A stretch of DNA of 64,000 nucleotides from Candidatus Gastranaerophilales bacterium (GTDB taxonomy: Bacteria > Cyanobacteriota > Vampirovibrionia > Gastranaerophilales > Gastranaerophilaceae): assembly GCA_944322755.1 (NCBI GenBank), contig CALUPY010000008.1:18374-82373 (forward strand). The letters run 5' to 3'. Each line of letters begins with the position of its first letter. Position 1 is the stretch's first letter. The notes under the pieces were generated by a model that saw nothing but the letters and a program-made list of their open reading frames with translations, did no database searches and was not told the origin of the DNA. Positions 35,426-44,861 of this stretch are shown here, piece after piece. The translations under genes and the position numbers were made by a program.

Positions 35426-36970
35426 TTATTTTTTATTTTTTATTTTAAGAAAAAACGCCCAGGGAATCAGGAAAAATGCAATAAGCGCAAATATTTCAAA
35501 GACATCTACATAAGCCATAAGCCTTGACTGTTCCTGAAGGGAGACATACATCATTGCCTGCGCTTTGTGGTTTGCAAAAACTGAATATCCGGACATGAAC
35601 TTGTGCGCAAGCGCTGAAACACGCTGCTGGAATATTGGATTAAACGGTGAAACATTCTCTACAAGATAGGTCTGGTGAACCTGCGAAAGTCTTGCAACAA
35701 GCGTCGATGAAAGAGATATAACAAATGCTGTAGTCACACATTTTGCCAGACTGTGAAGCCCTGCACCGTTTGAAAGTTCACTTTTAGGCAGCGTTGCAAG
35801 TACAAGCCCGGATATCGGTATAAATGTCATGATTACGCCGATACCCATAAGTATATTAGGAATAACAACATAGCCAAATGATATCGAAAGGTTTAAATTC
35901 GCATACATAATTGTTGAAATTGCGAGAAACAAAAATCCTGTGGAAACCAGAATCCTGTTGTCGATTTTTTCAACCATAGGCCCGATAAGCACGAGCATGA
36001 CTATACAGGACAAAACACGCGGAGCAAGCGACATACCGCCGAGAGTCGCTGTGTAGCCCATCATCCTCTGCAAAAACTGGGGCAGAAGTACGATTGTTAC
36101 ATAAATAATCATATTTACGGACGAGCCGAGCACTGTGCCTATGAAAAAGTTTTTGTCCTTAAAAACCCTGAGATTTACAACTGCCATATCACTGTCGCAC
36201 TCCAGCTCCCAGACAATGAAAAAGATAAATGAAAAAACAGAAATTGCCGTCAAAATACAAACCCATGGAGTGCCGAACCAGTCATACTGCTGGCCTTTAT
36301 CCAGAACAACCTGCATTGTTAAAAGCCAGATTGTGAGTGAAATAAGTCCGACAACATCCACTTTCTTTGGAATAACTCTGTTTTCCTGGTCTTTGACGTT
36401 ACAGTGAATAAGTATTATAGAAAAAATTCCAACAGGTATATTTACAAGGTAAATCCATTGCCACGAAAGATTGTCCACAATATAACCGCCGAACGTCGGT
36501 CCCATAATTGAAAATACCATAACTGCAAAAGCAAAAAGAGCCATTGCCTGACCTCGTTTTTCAAACGGAAACGCAGCAATAAGAATTGCCTGAGAAATAG
36601 GCATCATCGGCCCGCCGCCAATTCCCTGAATAAGCCTGCCCACAACCATCATGTTCAAACTGTGGGCAAATGCGCACACAACAGAACCGAGTGTAAACAG
36701 AGCAATAAAGATTTTCAAAAATTTGTTGCGCCCGAGAAGATTTTCAAGCCAGCCTGTGAGCGGGATAAGAATCGCGTTTGCAATCATGTAGCTCGTGATG
36801 ACCCAGTTTGCCTCGTCGAGCGTAGAGCCAAAAAAGCCTGCAATATGTGGGATTGCAACGTTTGTCGCAGAAGTTGCAAGCATTGCAAACGATGTCGGCA
36901 AAAGGATTGTGAACGCAATCAGCCAGAGCGGTACATCATTTTGTTTTGCTGTAACGGAATTTACTGCCAT
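35426..36970 (-). CDS. emrB: MFS drug:H+ antiporter, DHA2 (EmrB) family
   Basis: A 514-residue inner-membrane transporter with about fourteen predicted helices. The motif LGRNKFLKIFI near residue 84 is the MFS motif A position, and GRLIQGIGGGPMMPISQAIL is typical of EmrB/QacA proteins. It works with the EmrA-type adaptor 12 bases upstream and an outer-membrane channel to expel hydrophobic compounds. It is the last gene of marR-emrA-emrB; acrA follows after a gap of 165 bases with its own promoter. Confidence 0.94.
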   Translation of the reverse strand: MAVNSVTAKQNDVPLWLIAFTILLPTSFAMLATSATNVAIPHIAGFFGSTLDEANWVITSYMIANAILIPLTGWLENLLGRNKFLKIFIALFTLGSVVCAFAHSLNMMVVGRLIQGIGGGPMMPISQAILIAAFPFEKRGQAMALFAFAVMVFSIMGPTFGGYIVDNLSWQWIYLVNIPVGIFSIILIHCNVKDQENRVIPKKVDVVGLISLTIWLLTMQVVLDKGQQYDWFGTPWVCILTAISVFSFIFFIVWELECDSDMAVVNLRVFKDKNFFIGTVLGSSVNMIIYVTIVLLPQFLQRMMGYTATLGGMSLAPRVLSCIVMLVLIGPMVEKIDNRILVSTGFLFLAISTIMYANLNLSISFGYVVIPNILMGIGVIMTFIPISGLVLATLPKSELSNGAGLHSLAKCVTTAFVISLSSTLVARLSQVHQTYLVENVSPFNPIFQQRVSALAHKFMSGYSVFANHKAQAMMYVSLQEQSRLMAYVDVFEIFALIAFFLIPWAFFLKIKNKK

Positions 36971-36982
36971 GTCTGAAATCCT

Positions 36983-38077
36983 TTATTTTACCTTCACTTC
37001 TGGAACAACGGACATGCCGGGTACTATATTGTATTTTGAAATATCTTCCGTGAATACGATTTTTACAGGCACACGCTGTACTATTTTTACGTAGCTGCCT
37101 ACAGCATTTTCAGGCGGGAACAGACTGGATTTTGCGCCTGTGGCTCTTTGGATGCTGTCCACTTTGCCTTTGAATTTTTTGCCGCGGTAGGTGTCAACTT
37201 TAATTGTGACAGGCTGGCCTTTTTTCATATTAGCAAGCTGTGTTTCTTTAAAGTTAGCCACAATCCACATATTTTCAGGAACTATCGCGAACATCGGCTG
37301 TGCCGTTTGTACATAGTTTCCCTGCTCAACGGTTCTGGAAGTAATGTTTCCGTCTTCAGGCGCGTAGATTTTTGTGTAAGAGAGATTGAGTTTCGCTTCT
37401 TCAACTTCGGCTTCGAGTCTTTTAATTTCCGCAACAGTCGCATCTTTTTTTGCTTTGGCTGACTGCAAAGCTGAATGAGCAGCATTTTCTCTGTCCATTG
37501 CCGCTTTATGAGCGGATTTTGCAACAGTCAGCGCTGTTTTGCTGGAGTCATATTCCTGTTTTGAGGAAATACCCTCTTTGTACATATCATTGTATCTTTT
37601 GTAATCTTTTTGGGCAAAATCCAGTTTTGAACGCGTTGCATGTATGTCCTGCGCGGACTGGCTTAAATTCGATTCTGCCTGATTAATCTGTTTCTCGGAA
37701 ATGTTTAAAGAAGCCTTTGCTTCTTCCAGTCTTGCCTCTTTCTGTTTCAGAACGGCTTCATAGTCATTCGGGTCAATAACAAGAAGCAAATCCCCTTTTT
37801 TAACCGGCTGGTTATCAGTAATAAGAAGTTCTTTAACCTGACCGGACACACGGGGCGCAATCGATATAATGTGTCCCTCAACAAACGCGTCATCCGTCGA
37901 TTGGAAGTGAATCGAATGGATTGCAAAGTAAATCCCGAGTATTACAAATAAAACAGCCGCAACTGACGGGACTATAACCCTTTTTTTCATGTAGCTCGGT
38001 CTGTCGTCTTCTTCGTTCTTTGTTATGCTTTTAAGTTCATCTTTTTCTGTTTCGTTAGTGCTCATAAATTTCTCCAT
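36983..38077 (-). CDS. emrA: EmrA/HlyD-family membrane-fusion protein
   Basis: A 364-residue adaptor with a polar cytoplasmic start, one membrane helix (about 33-53, VPSVAAVLFVILGIYFAIHS) and the split lipoyl motif (VSGQVKELLITDNQPVKKGD and IYAPEDGNITSRTVEQGNYV) around a coiled-coil hairpin of about 110 residues. It links EmrB to an outer-membrane channel, plausibly the divergent TolC-like protein at 38905. It begins 8 bases after the marR stop. Confidence 0.94.
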   Translation of the reverse strand: MEKFMSTNETEKDELKSITKNEEDDRPSYMKKRVIVPSVAAVLFVILGIYFAIHSIHFQSTDDAFVEGHIISIAPRVSGQVKELLITDNQPVKKGDLLLVIDPNDYEAVLKQKEARLEEAKASLNISEKQINQAESNLSQSAQDIHATRSKLDFAQKDYKRYNDMYKEGISSKQEYDSSKTALTVAKSAHKAAMDRENAAHSALQSAKAKKDATVAEIKRLEAEVEEAKLNLSYTKIYAPEDGNITSRTVEQGNYVQTAQPMFAIVPENMWIVANFKETQLANMKKGQPVTIKVDTYRGKKFKGKVDSIQRATGAKSSLFPPENAVGSYVKIVQRVPVKIVFTEDISKYNIVPGMSVVPEVKVK

Positions 38078-38085
38078 TATAATAT

Positions 38086-38544
38086 TTACCAGATTTGCAA
38101 TTTAGCATGTTTTTCAAGATTGTCACGCATTTTGTCCATTACATTTAAACAGGTCTCAAGGTCGCTTACGGGTATATTTTCAGTCGCCTTGTCACGGAGG
38201 TTTAGCATAAAAGGTTTAATGCGGGCATGAAGAGCTTTGCCCTCTTCTGTTACCACAATTTTAAAAACCTTCCTGCCGTTAACGTCCGGGACTCTTTTTA
38301 CCATCCCGTCTTTTTCAAGAATATTAATAAGCCTCGTCATATTCGGGCGGTCTTTGTAACTCATTTCACAGATTTGTCTCTGATAGAGCTCGCCTGATTC
38401 AACAAGGATAGAAAGGATAAAATACTGCTCCGGCGTGATTTCGAATTCTTCACGCGCAAACATCCTGAGCGTCGCAACTTTCGAGAGAAGCCCCGCCACC
38501 ATAAGGTTAAATAAGACTTTTTTGTTTAAAAAACTGTTCGGCAT
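38086..38544 (-). CDS. MarR-family transcriptional regulator
   Basis: A 152-residue winged-helix protein of the MarR/EmrR type. The recognition region reads YQRQICEMSYKDRPNMTRLINILEKDGMVKRV, followed by the wing NGRKVFKIVVTEEGKAL. Such proteins are usually dimeric repressors of drug pumps, released by small ligands. It heads the emrA-emrB operon (8-12 base gaps). The palindromes TGTTATTATRATAACA upstream of itself/tolC and of acrA are its most likely operators. The start at 38544 has only a weak GAAAGA site. Confidence 0.92.
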   Translation of the reverse strand: MPNSFLNKKVLFNLMVAGLLSKVATLRMFAREEFEITPEQYFILSILVESGELYQRQICEMSYKDRPNMTRLINILEKDGMVKRVPDVNGRKVFKIVVTEEGKALHARIKPFMLNLRDKATENIPVSDLETCLNVMDKMRDNLEKHAKLQIW

Positions 38545-38904
38545 AGTTATTCTATCTTTCAGACAGCAAGTGTATATGTTTTAGCAGAAAGTATTCATAC
38601 TGAGGTTTTTGGAGCCGCATTTCCCTGAAATAGTCCAAGGCGTCTGTCCCAACTGGAATTAGGCGGAATTTTGAGCGTACCTGTTGTGCCTTTCTGCTTT
38701 GGTTAGTTTGGATTAGCAGCATGCCTGCGTGAGGTTTTCTGCTAGGCATAAGCATTTTCGCCCCTGCCCCAATTATTTTAAAAGATTTGTCTTGTGTTAA
38801 AATCTTTTTGTGTTATTATGATAACACAAAAACACAAAAATCAACAAAAGATAAAAATTTTTAAAATTTATTATCAGACACTAGACACATTGGGACAAAA
38901 CATT
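38545..38904. other. Divergent control region marR / tolC-like
   Basis: About 360 bases without a convincing gene. A 67-codon minus-strand frame at 38552-38755 has no ribosome binding site and no recognisable content. The region holds the operator and promoter at 38792-38832 and an imperfect stem ATGCCT...AGGCAT at about 38720-38750. Confidence 0.55.
38792..38832 (+). promoter_or_regulatory. tolC-like gene promoter with long palindromic operator
   Basis: TTGTGT (38792-38797) and TATTAT (38814-38819) are 16 bases apart. A perfect inverted repeat TTTTTGTGTTAT (38805-38816) / ATAACACAAAAA (38821-38832) covers the -10 box. Its core TGTTATTATGATAACA differs from the acrA operator at one central base. 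Confidence 0.75.
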
Positions 38905-40278
38905 ATGAAAAAGATTATTATTGCAATGCTTATCACTGTAATGCTTACACCTGCTGCTTTTGCAAAGAAGAAAGAAAAAGAGCCCGAGCAGGCTGTACAG
39001 TACATGAACCTCAGCTGGTGGGAAAAATACAATGACCCGGTTCTTACCGAGTATGAAACCCGGCTTTATGAAAAAAATCCTGATTTAAAAATCGCGTCGT
39101 TGAAAGTCAAAGAGGGTGAAAAAATCGTAAAAATATCTTTTGCGAACGAACTTCCACAGCTTAGCTTTGACGGTCAATTGAACAGAAATTTTAAATCAAG
39201 CGACCTCTATTTCGGACAGATGGCAATCCCGAGTTTTAAACAGAGCGAGCTTCAACTGCCGTTAACAATGAGTTATGAAATCGACATATGGGGTACAAAC
39301 CGATTCAGAACAAAGAGCGTTGAAAAACGTCTGGAAATGGTAAAGCAGGACGAGCGCGCAAGCTATATTATGCTGACATCAGCTTTTGCCGCTGACTATT
39401 TTAATCTGATAAGGGTGGATAAACTGCTCGAACTCCAGAAACAAATCGTTGACATTCAGGAAGAAATCGTAAAAAAGACAGAAATAAAATTCAAAAACGG
39501 ACTCTGTTCAAAAACTGACCTGCTAAATGAGCAAAAGGCACTGACTTACTTGAAAGAAGAATACAATTCACTCGAGGACAGGCAGGCGCTTTTAACAAAC
39601 CAGCTCAGAACCTATCTTGCAGCAGGTGCTGACGAGGAAATAAAACGAACTGATTTTGACTCGGTTTCTGCGCCTGAGGGATTGCCTGAAAGTTTTGAGT
39701 CAAATGTTATTGAATACAGACCGGACTACCTGAGAGCAGAAGCTAATATAAAACGCGCCGGCTACGATGTAAAAGTCGCACGGCGGGAATTTTTACCAAA
39801 GTTCGTTATTTTCGGACAAATCGGATTTAACGCATATCAGTTTGCGAACCTCTTTAGTTCACCTGCACAAATGGCTGCTGCCGGAATTTTGCCGCAGTTT
39901 GATTTATTCACTGGCGGACGAAAATTTGCTGTTTTGAAACTGAGAAAACTCGAATATGATGAGGCGCTCCAGGTTTATCAAAAAGCAATACTTAACTCAT
40001 TCCGTGAAGTGAATGACAGCCTGAGTATGGCACACACTGCGGAAAAAACTTATGCAGAAGATATAGACAGACTCAACTATCAAAATGAAATGTTTGACCT
40101 TCTGACCAAAAAATCAAAAATCGGCGCTGCCTCTAATCTCGAAGTCTTATACGGAAGACAGGCAAAACTTTTCACCGAAAAAGAAGCTGTAAGCGGCAAG
40201 ATCAACGTTATCATAGCCTCCATTAATATGTATAAAGCGGTAGGCGGCAGAGATTTGTATGAAATAAGCAATCTGTAA
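38905..40278 (+). CDS. TolC/NodT-type outer-membrane efflux protein
   Basis: I start at ATG 38905, which gives a signal peptide (MKKIIIAMLITVMLTPAAFA); the frame also runs upstream to 38794 but that would bury the signal and overlap the operator. The 457-residue protein has two OEP repeats (e.g. WWEKYNDPVLTEYETRLYEKN, then YEIDIWGTNRFRTK and, later, FREVNDSLSMAHTAEKTYA), as in NodT/OprM proteins, but no lipobox Cys. It is divergent from marR-emrAB and probably provides the outer-membrane channel for EmrAB. Confidence 0.92.
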   Translation: MKKIIIAMLITVMLTPAAFAKKKEKEPEQAVQYMNLSWWEKYNDPVLTEYETRLYEKNPDLKIASLKVKEGEKIVKISFANELPQLSFDGQLNRNFKSSDLYFGQMAIPSFKQSELQLPLTMSYEIDIWGTNRFRTKSVEKRLEMVKQDERASYIMLTSAFAADYFNLIRVDKLLELQKQIVDIQEEIVKKTEIKFKNGLCSKTDLLNEQKALTYLKEEYNSLEDRQALLTNQLRTYLAAGADEEIKRTDFDSVSAPEGLPESFESNVIEYRPDYLRAEANIKRAGYDVKVARREFLPKFVIFGQIGFNAYQFANLFSSPAQMAAAGILPQFDLFTGGRKFAVLKLRKLEYDEALQVYQKAILNSFREVNDSLSMAHTAEKTYAEDIDRLNYQNEMFDLLTKKSKIGAASNLEVLYGRQAKLFTEKEAVSGKINVIIASINMYKAVGGRDLYEISNL

Positions 40279-40309
40279 CGCCCGCATAACGAACAGAATA
40301 GCTTTGTTA

Positions 40310-40355
40310 TAATCGTTACTGTTTTTCATAATATCATGAATAATAGTAACGATTA
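40310..40355. repeat. Inverted repeat after the tolC-like gene
   Basis: TAATCGTTACT (40310-40320) and AGTAACGATTA (40345-40355) are perfect complements. The 24 base loop contains a second pair, TTCAT and ATGAA. No T run follows, so a plain rho-independent terminator is unlikely; it may be a protein site or a small MITE remnant. Confidence 0.55.
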
Positions 40356-40488
40356 CATAGCATGAAAAATGTGCTGACAACATAAATTTTTCTTTAAACA
40401 CTTGAAATCATACATAACACAGGTAGCATAATTTGCCTCTGCAAACTATTTTGTTTGTAATATAATATTATTTGCAAAAGGAGAATGA

Positions 40489-41772
<1,284 letters not shown>

Positions 41773-41883
41773 TTCTGTGATTATCTAAACCAATGCGGCA
41801 GATGCCACCGGCTATCTTAAAATACGGTCACTTCACATTATTCCTTATCTCGAATTTTTTCCGGACAACATAATAATGCAATC

Positions 41884-42039
41884 TTATTTATAACTCTTTT
41901 CCAGACTGCGTTTAAGCTGGATAAGCTCATCTTTCGTCAAATATCTCGAAATTCTGACGAACTCTTGCATTGCATCATCAAAAGAATACCGGCGCATTTC
42001 AACATTCCGCAGCCATTCATTTACTTCACGGGTAATCAT
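41884..42039 (-). CDS. Small protein (51 aa) coupled to trxB
   Basis: A complete frame of 51 codons plus stop begins at ATG 42039 on the minus strand, three bases after the trxB stop. The product starts MITREVNEWLRNVEMRRYSF and ends QLKRSLEKSYK. It is highly charged, probably two or three helices, with no membrane segment. Close spacing to trxB argues for translation by coupling, though its own ribosome binding site (AGGC) is weak. Composition is protein-like. I do not recognise a family. Confidence 0.6.
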   Translation of the reverse strand: MITREVNEWLRNVEMRRYSFDDAMQEFVRISRYLTKDELIQLKRSLEKSYK

Positions 42040-42042
42040 AAC

Positions 42043-43011
42043 TTATTCTGCCTGAAGCACCTGTGCCGGAGCCTTTTCCTTTCTTTCTTCAAGGTATTTT
42101 ATTGCATAACAGCCTGCCACAGCACCATCAGCAGCAGCGGTAATAACCTGCCTAAGAGGGGTTGTACGTACATCGCCTACCGCAAACACACCGTTTACCG
42201 ACGTCTTCATTGTCTCATCCGTGACAATAAAGCCGGCCTCATCTTGTTCCAACTGGGCATTTATATACTCAATGTTAGGTGTAAATCCGATATACGGGAA
42301 TACACCGTCCACTTTCAGTTCAGATGTTATGCCCGTTTTTACATTTTTAACAACAAGAGTTTCAACGCTCTGCCCGCCTTTGATTTCTACAGGAACAGTA
42401 TCATACACAAATTCAACCTTATCATTTTTAAATGCTCTTTCCTGTGCAATTTTATCTGCTCTCAATGCATCGCGTCTATGTATTATATAAACTTTTTCAG
42501 CAAATTTTGTAAGGTATGTACCTTCTTCGACAGCAGCATTTCCTCCACCCACAACAGCAACAACTTTATCCTTATAAAATGCGCCGTCACACACCGCACA
42601 GTAGCTTACGCCGCGGCCAAGAAACTCTTTTTCTCCAGAGATACCAAGTTTTCTGGCCTGAGCACCTGTCGCGATAATAACAACAGGCGTCTTGAAAACA
42701 TATTCGAGCGTTCCTATTGTTTTAATATCAGGCTGCAAATCAATATTCTGAATCTCCTGCATAGGATACTTATCGATATTAAACATATCGGCATGTTCTT
42801 CGAATTTTTCCATCATGTCATACCCGCCGATTTTTCCGAAACCCGGATAATTCTCGAGTTCCAGATAGTTTGACGGCTGGCCGCCAAGCATGGAAATATC
42901 TATTACTGCTGTTTTTGCAGCACCTCTGGCTGCATAAATTGCCGCTGAAAGCCCAGCAGGGCCGCCGCCCAAAATCACTACGTCATATTCCAAAACTTTT
43001 TTCTCAGTCAT
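42043..43011 (-). CDS. trxB: Thioredoxin reductase
   Basis: A 322-residue FAD/NADPH flavoprotein that reduces thioredoxin. The FAD motif is GGGPAGLSAA (15-24). The redox-active pair is Cys138-Cys141 in CAVCDG. The NADPH motif GGGNAAVEEG follows, and the second FAD motif is GVFAVGDVRTTPLRQVITAAADG. Length and order are those of bacterial low-Mr TrxB. It follows the exported protein at 43030 by 18 bases and precedes the 51-residue gene, suggesting a three-gene operon. Confidence 0.97.
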   Translation of the reverse strand: MTEKKVLEYDVVILGGGPAGLSAAIYAARGAAKTAVIDISMLGGQPSNYLELENYPGFGKIGGYDMMEKFEEHADMFNIDKYPMQEIQNIDLQPDIKTIGTLEYVFKTPVVIIATGAQARKLGISGEKEFLGRGVSYCAVCDGAFYKDKVVAVVGGGNAAVEEGTYLTKFAEKVYIIHRRDALRADKIAQERAFKNDKVEFVYDTVPVEIKGGQSVETLVVKNVKTGITSELKVDGVFPYIGFTPNIEYINAQLEQDEAGFIVTDETMKTSVNGVFAVGDVRTTPLRQVITAAADGAVAGCYAIKYLEERKEKAPAQVLQAE

Positions 43012-43029
43012 TTGAAAATCCCTCTTATA

Positions 43030-43530
43030 CTATCTGACGCCCAAAATCTTTCCTGCTCCGTCTCCCGAAACTTTTACCGCGTCTATTCTGTACTCGACGA
43101 TGTCTGTACTTATCAGTTCACCGTATTTGTATTTTTCTATAACTATTCTATCAGTTCCAGAAAAATTTTCACCATTTAACGTCAATGTCGGTGTTTCCGT
43201 TACATTTTCGTTACTTTCGGTTTTTCTTCTGGTAAATGTTATCTGATTGTTTTTGACTTCTTTTACAGTCACAGACGCAATTGCGCCCGAAACAGGATTT
43301 GACAATGTTATGACGTCATCTTCTTTTGATAAGTTCCAATAATCAGTACTTCTTTCTGTAAACAGCATGGGATTGTTTGTATAAGTCTGGACAGAAGTAA
43401 CTTTCCACGTTCCGAAAAAACCTTTCGGCACCCTGTCAGACAGTTCAACTCCACCCCTGATTACAGTCTCTGCAACCACGGGCATGCCAATAGTCAATAC
43501 GCTGAATATCATTATCAATGCACGTTTCAT
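43030..43530 (-). CDS. Exported protein of unknown function
   Basis: A 166-residue protein with a clear signal peptide (MKRALIMIFSVLTIGMPVVA, cleavage near residue 20). The mature part is beta-rich, with GFFGTWKVTSVQTYTNNPMLF near residue 40 and alternating Thr/Val strands. It resembles a small lipocalin-like or calycin-type 'GTW-x-V' barrel, which is a loose comparison. It lies directly upstream of trxB. No catalytic motif and no Cys pair is seen. Confidence 0.72.
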   Translation of the reverse strand: MKRALIMIFSVLTIGMPVVAETVIRGGVELSDRVPKGFFGTWKVTSVQTYTNNPMLFTERSTDYWNLSKEDDVITLSNPVSGAIASVTVKEVKNNQITFTRRKTESNENVTETPTLTLNGENFSGTDRIVIEKYKYGELISTDIVEYRIDAVKVSGDGAGKILGVR

Positions 43531-43630
43531 AATTTTATATATAACGTTTATTTTTGCATTTTCAATTGTTTTTTAAGGCAAAATCATCGTATATTTTGTA
43601 AACTATTTAAATAATAACGCTCTCACAATC

Positions 43631-43659
43631 TTGACACTTCTCTGTGTGCTTGTTATATT
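43631..43659 (+). promoter_or_regulatory. Strong promoter of rplU-rpmA
   Basis: Consensus TTGACA (43631-43636), a 17 base spacer and TATATT (43654-43659). It lies 383 bases before rplU, so the transcript has a long leader that contains the 47 bp tandem repeats. Confidence 0.78.
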
Positions 43660-43735
43660 CAAGAAGGTATTAGATGGGCAAGCTGTCTACAAATGCCCGG
43701 GGGCTGTAACAAGGTAACCCGACTGACAAAGAAAA

Positions 43736-43970
43736 GTCCGATTGACGCAAAGCCAACAAGGCGACCCGTTTGACAAAAGGAAGTCCGATTGACGCAAAGC
43801 CAACAAGGCGACCCGTTTGACAAAAGGAAGTCCGATTGACGCAAAGTCAACAAGGCGACCCGTTTGACAAAAGGAAGTCCGATTGACGCAAAGCCAACAA
43901 GGCGACCCGTTTGACAAAAGGAAGTCCGATTGACGCAAAGCCAACAAGGCGGTGCGGTCTGATTAACAAA
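43736..43970 (+). repeat. Five 47 bp tandem repeats in the rplU leader
   Basis: Units start at 43736, 43783, 43830, 43877 and 43924, exactly 47 bases apart; the first four are nearly perfect and the last degrades after 30 bases. Each holds GTCCGATTGACGCAAAGCC and CCCGTTTGACAAAAGG, so TTGAC occurs twice per unit. In the third unit TTGAC-GCAAA-GTCAA is a perfect small hairpin. No spacers are present, so it is not CRISPR. Confidence 0.92.
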
Positions 43971-44042
43971 AGTCGATTGTTACAGCAGAATTATTGAAAA
44001 ATCGTCCCGCGGCTACAGCACCCGATGTGAAAGGAAAGAAAA

Positions 44043-44402
44043 ATGTACGCAATAGTTGAAACAGGCGGAAAACAGTACAAACTTGAAGAAGGCCGCTACA
44101 CCGATATCGAATTGCTTGACGGCAATGCTGATGAAAAAGTCGTTTTTGACAAAGTTATTATGCTCGTTAACGGCAAAAAATCAAAAATCGGCCAGCCATA
44201 TGTTGAAAAAGCTTCTGTTGAAGGTGTTATCGTAAAACATGACAAAGCAAAAAAAGTTATAGTCTACAAACAGAGAGCTAAAAAAGGCTACAGAAAAAAA
44301 CAAGGTCACAGACAGGCTTTCACAAGAGTTATGATTAACAAAATCAGAACTACTGCATCAAGAGCTAAAGCAGCAGCTGAAACAGAAACTACTGAAGAAT
44401 AA
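44043..44402 (+). CDS. rplU: 50S ribosomal protein L21
   Basis: A 119-residue L21. [17 protein letters not shown] at the start and [25 protein letters not shown] near the end are diagnostic; the tail is Glu/Ala-rich and slightly longer than in E. coli. It binds 23S rRNA in the large subunit. AAAGGAAAG precedes the ATG. rpmA follows 22 bases later in the usual pair. Confidence 0.97.
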   Translation: MYAIVETGGKQYKLEEGRYTDIELLDGNADEKVVFDKVIMLVNGKKSKIGQPYVEKASVEGVIVKHDKAKKVIVYKQRAKKGYRKKQGHRQAFTRVMINKIRTTASRAKAAAETETTEE

Positions 44403-44424
44403 ATAATTTAAAGGAGATAATAAA

Positions 44425-44682
44425 ATGGCACATAAGAAGGGCGTAGGTTCATCAAAGAACGGACGCGACAGCGAAAGTAAGCGATTAGGCGTAAAAAAAT
44501 TCGGCGGTGAAATTGTTAAAGCCGGAAACATTATTGTACGTCAGAGAGGAACTAAGTTCCACCCAGGTAATAATGTAGGTATCGGCAAAGACGACACACT
44601 CTTTGCTCTCACAGACGGCAAAGTTGTGTTTGAACCCTACAGAAGAGACCGTCGACAGGTTAGCGTTTACGCTGCAGGATAG
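44425..44682 (+). CDS. rpmA: 50S ribosomal protein L27
   Basis: An 85-residue L27. It begins [20 protein letters not shown], so the N-terminal tail that reaches the peptidyl transferase centre starts directly at MAHKKG without the cleavable extension found in many Firmicutes. [19 protein letters not shown] is the family signature. AAAGGAGAT is a strong ribosome binding site. A terminator follows. Confidence 0.98.
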   Translation: MAHKKGVGSSKNGRDSESKRLGVKKFGGEIVKAGNIIVRQRGTKFHPGNNVGIGKDDTLFALTDGKVVFEPYRRDRRQVSVYAAG

Positions 44683-44723
44683 TCTTTAAATAAATAAAAT
44701 TTACGCATATAAATACACATACA

Positions 44724-44751
44724 ACGGACTTGCAAAAGTCCGTTTTTTTTT
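44724..44751 (+). terminator. Rho-independent terminator of rplU-rpmA
   Basis: ACGGACTT (44724-44731) and AAGTCCGT (44736-44743) form an 8 bp stem with a GCAA tetraloop, followed by nine T. Confidence 0.93.
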
Positions 44752-44861
44752 GATTTTAAGTTATTTGGATATGCATCGTGTGATGAATTGTACAAATTGC
44801 AGAAACTGTACTTTATGAAGGTTCGCTATAGCTTAAAACACGACATTGCAGAAAAATAACC

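Noticed and set aside
41965..42873. Long plus-strand frame opposite trxB
   Set aside because: TrxB on the other strand is unmistakable; this frame has Cys/Phe/His-rich antisense composition.
43659..43947. Two minus-strand open frames over the 47 bp repeats
   Set aside because: They only translate the tandem repeat, have no ribosome binding site and arise because the repeats happen to lack stops in those frames.
43736..43970. Possible CRISPR array
   Set aside because: The units are contiguous 47 bp tandems with no unique spacers and no cas genes nearby.
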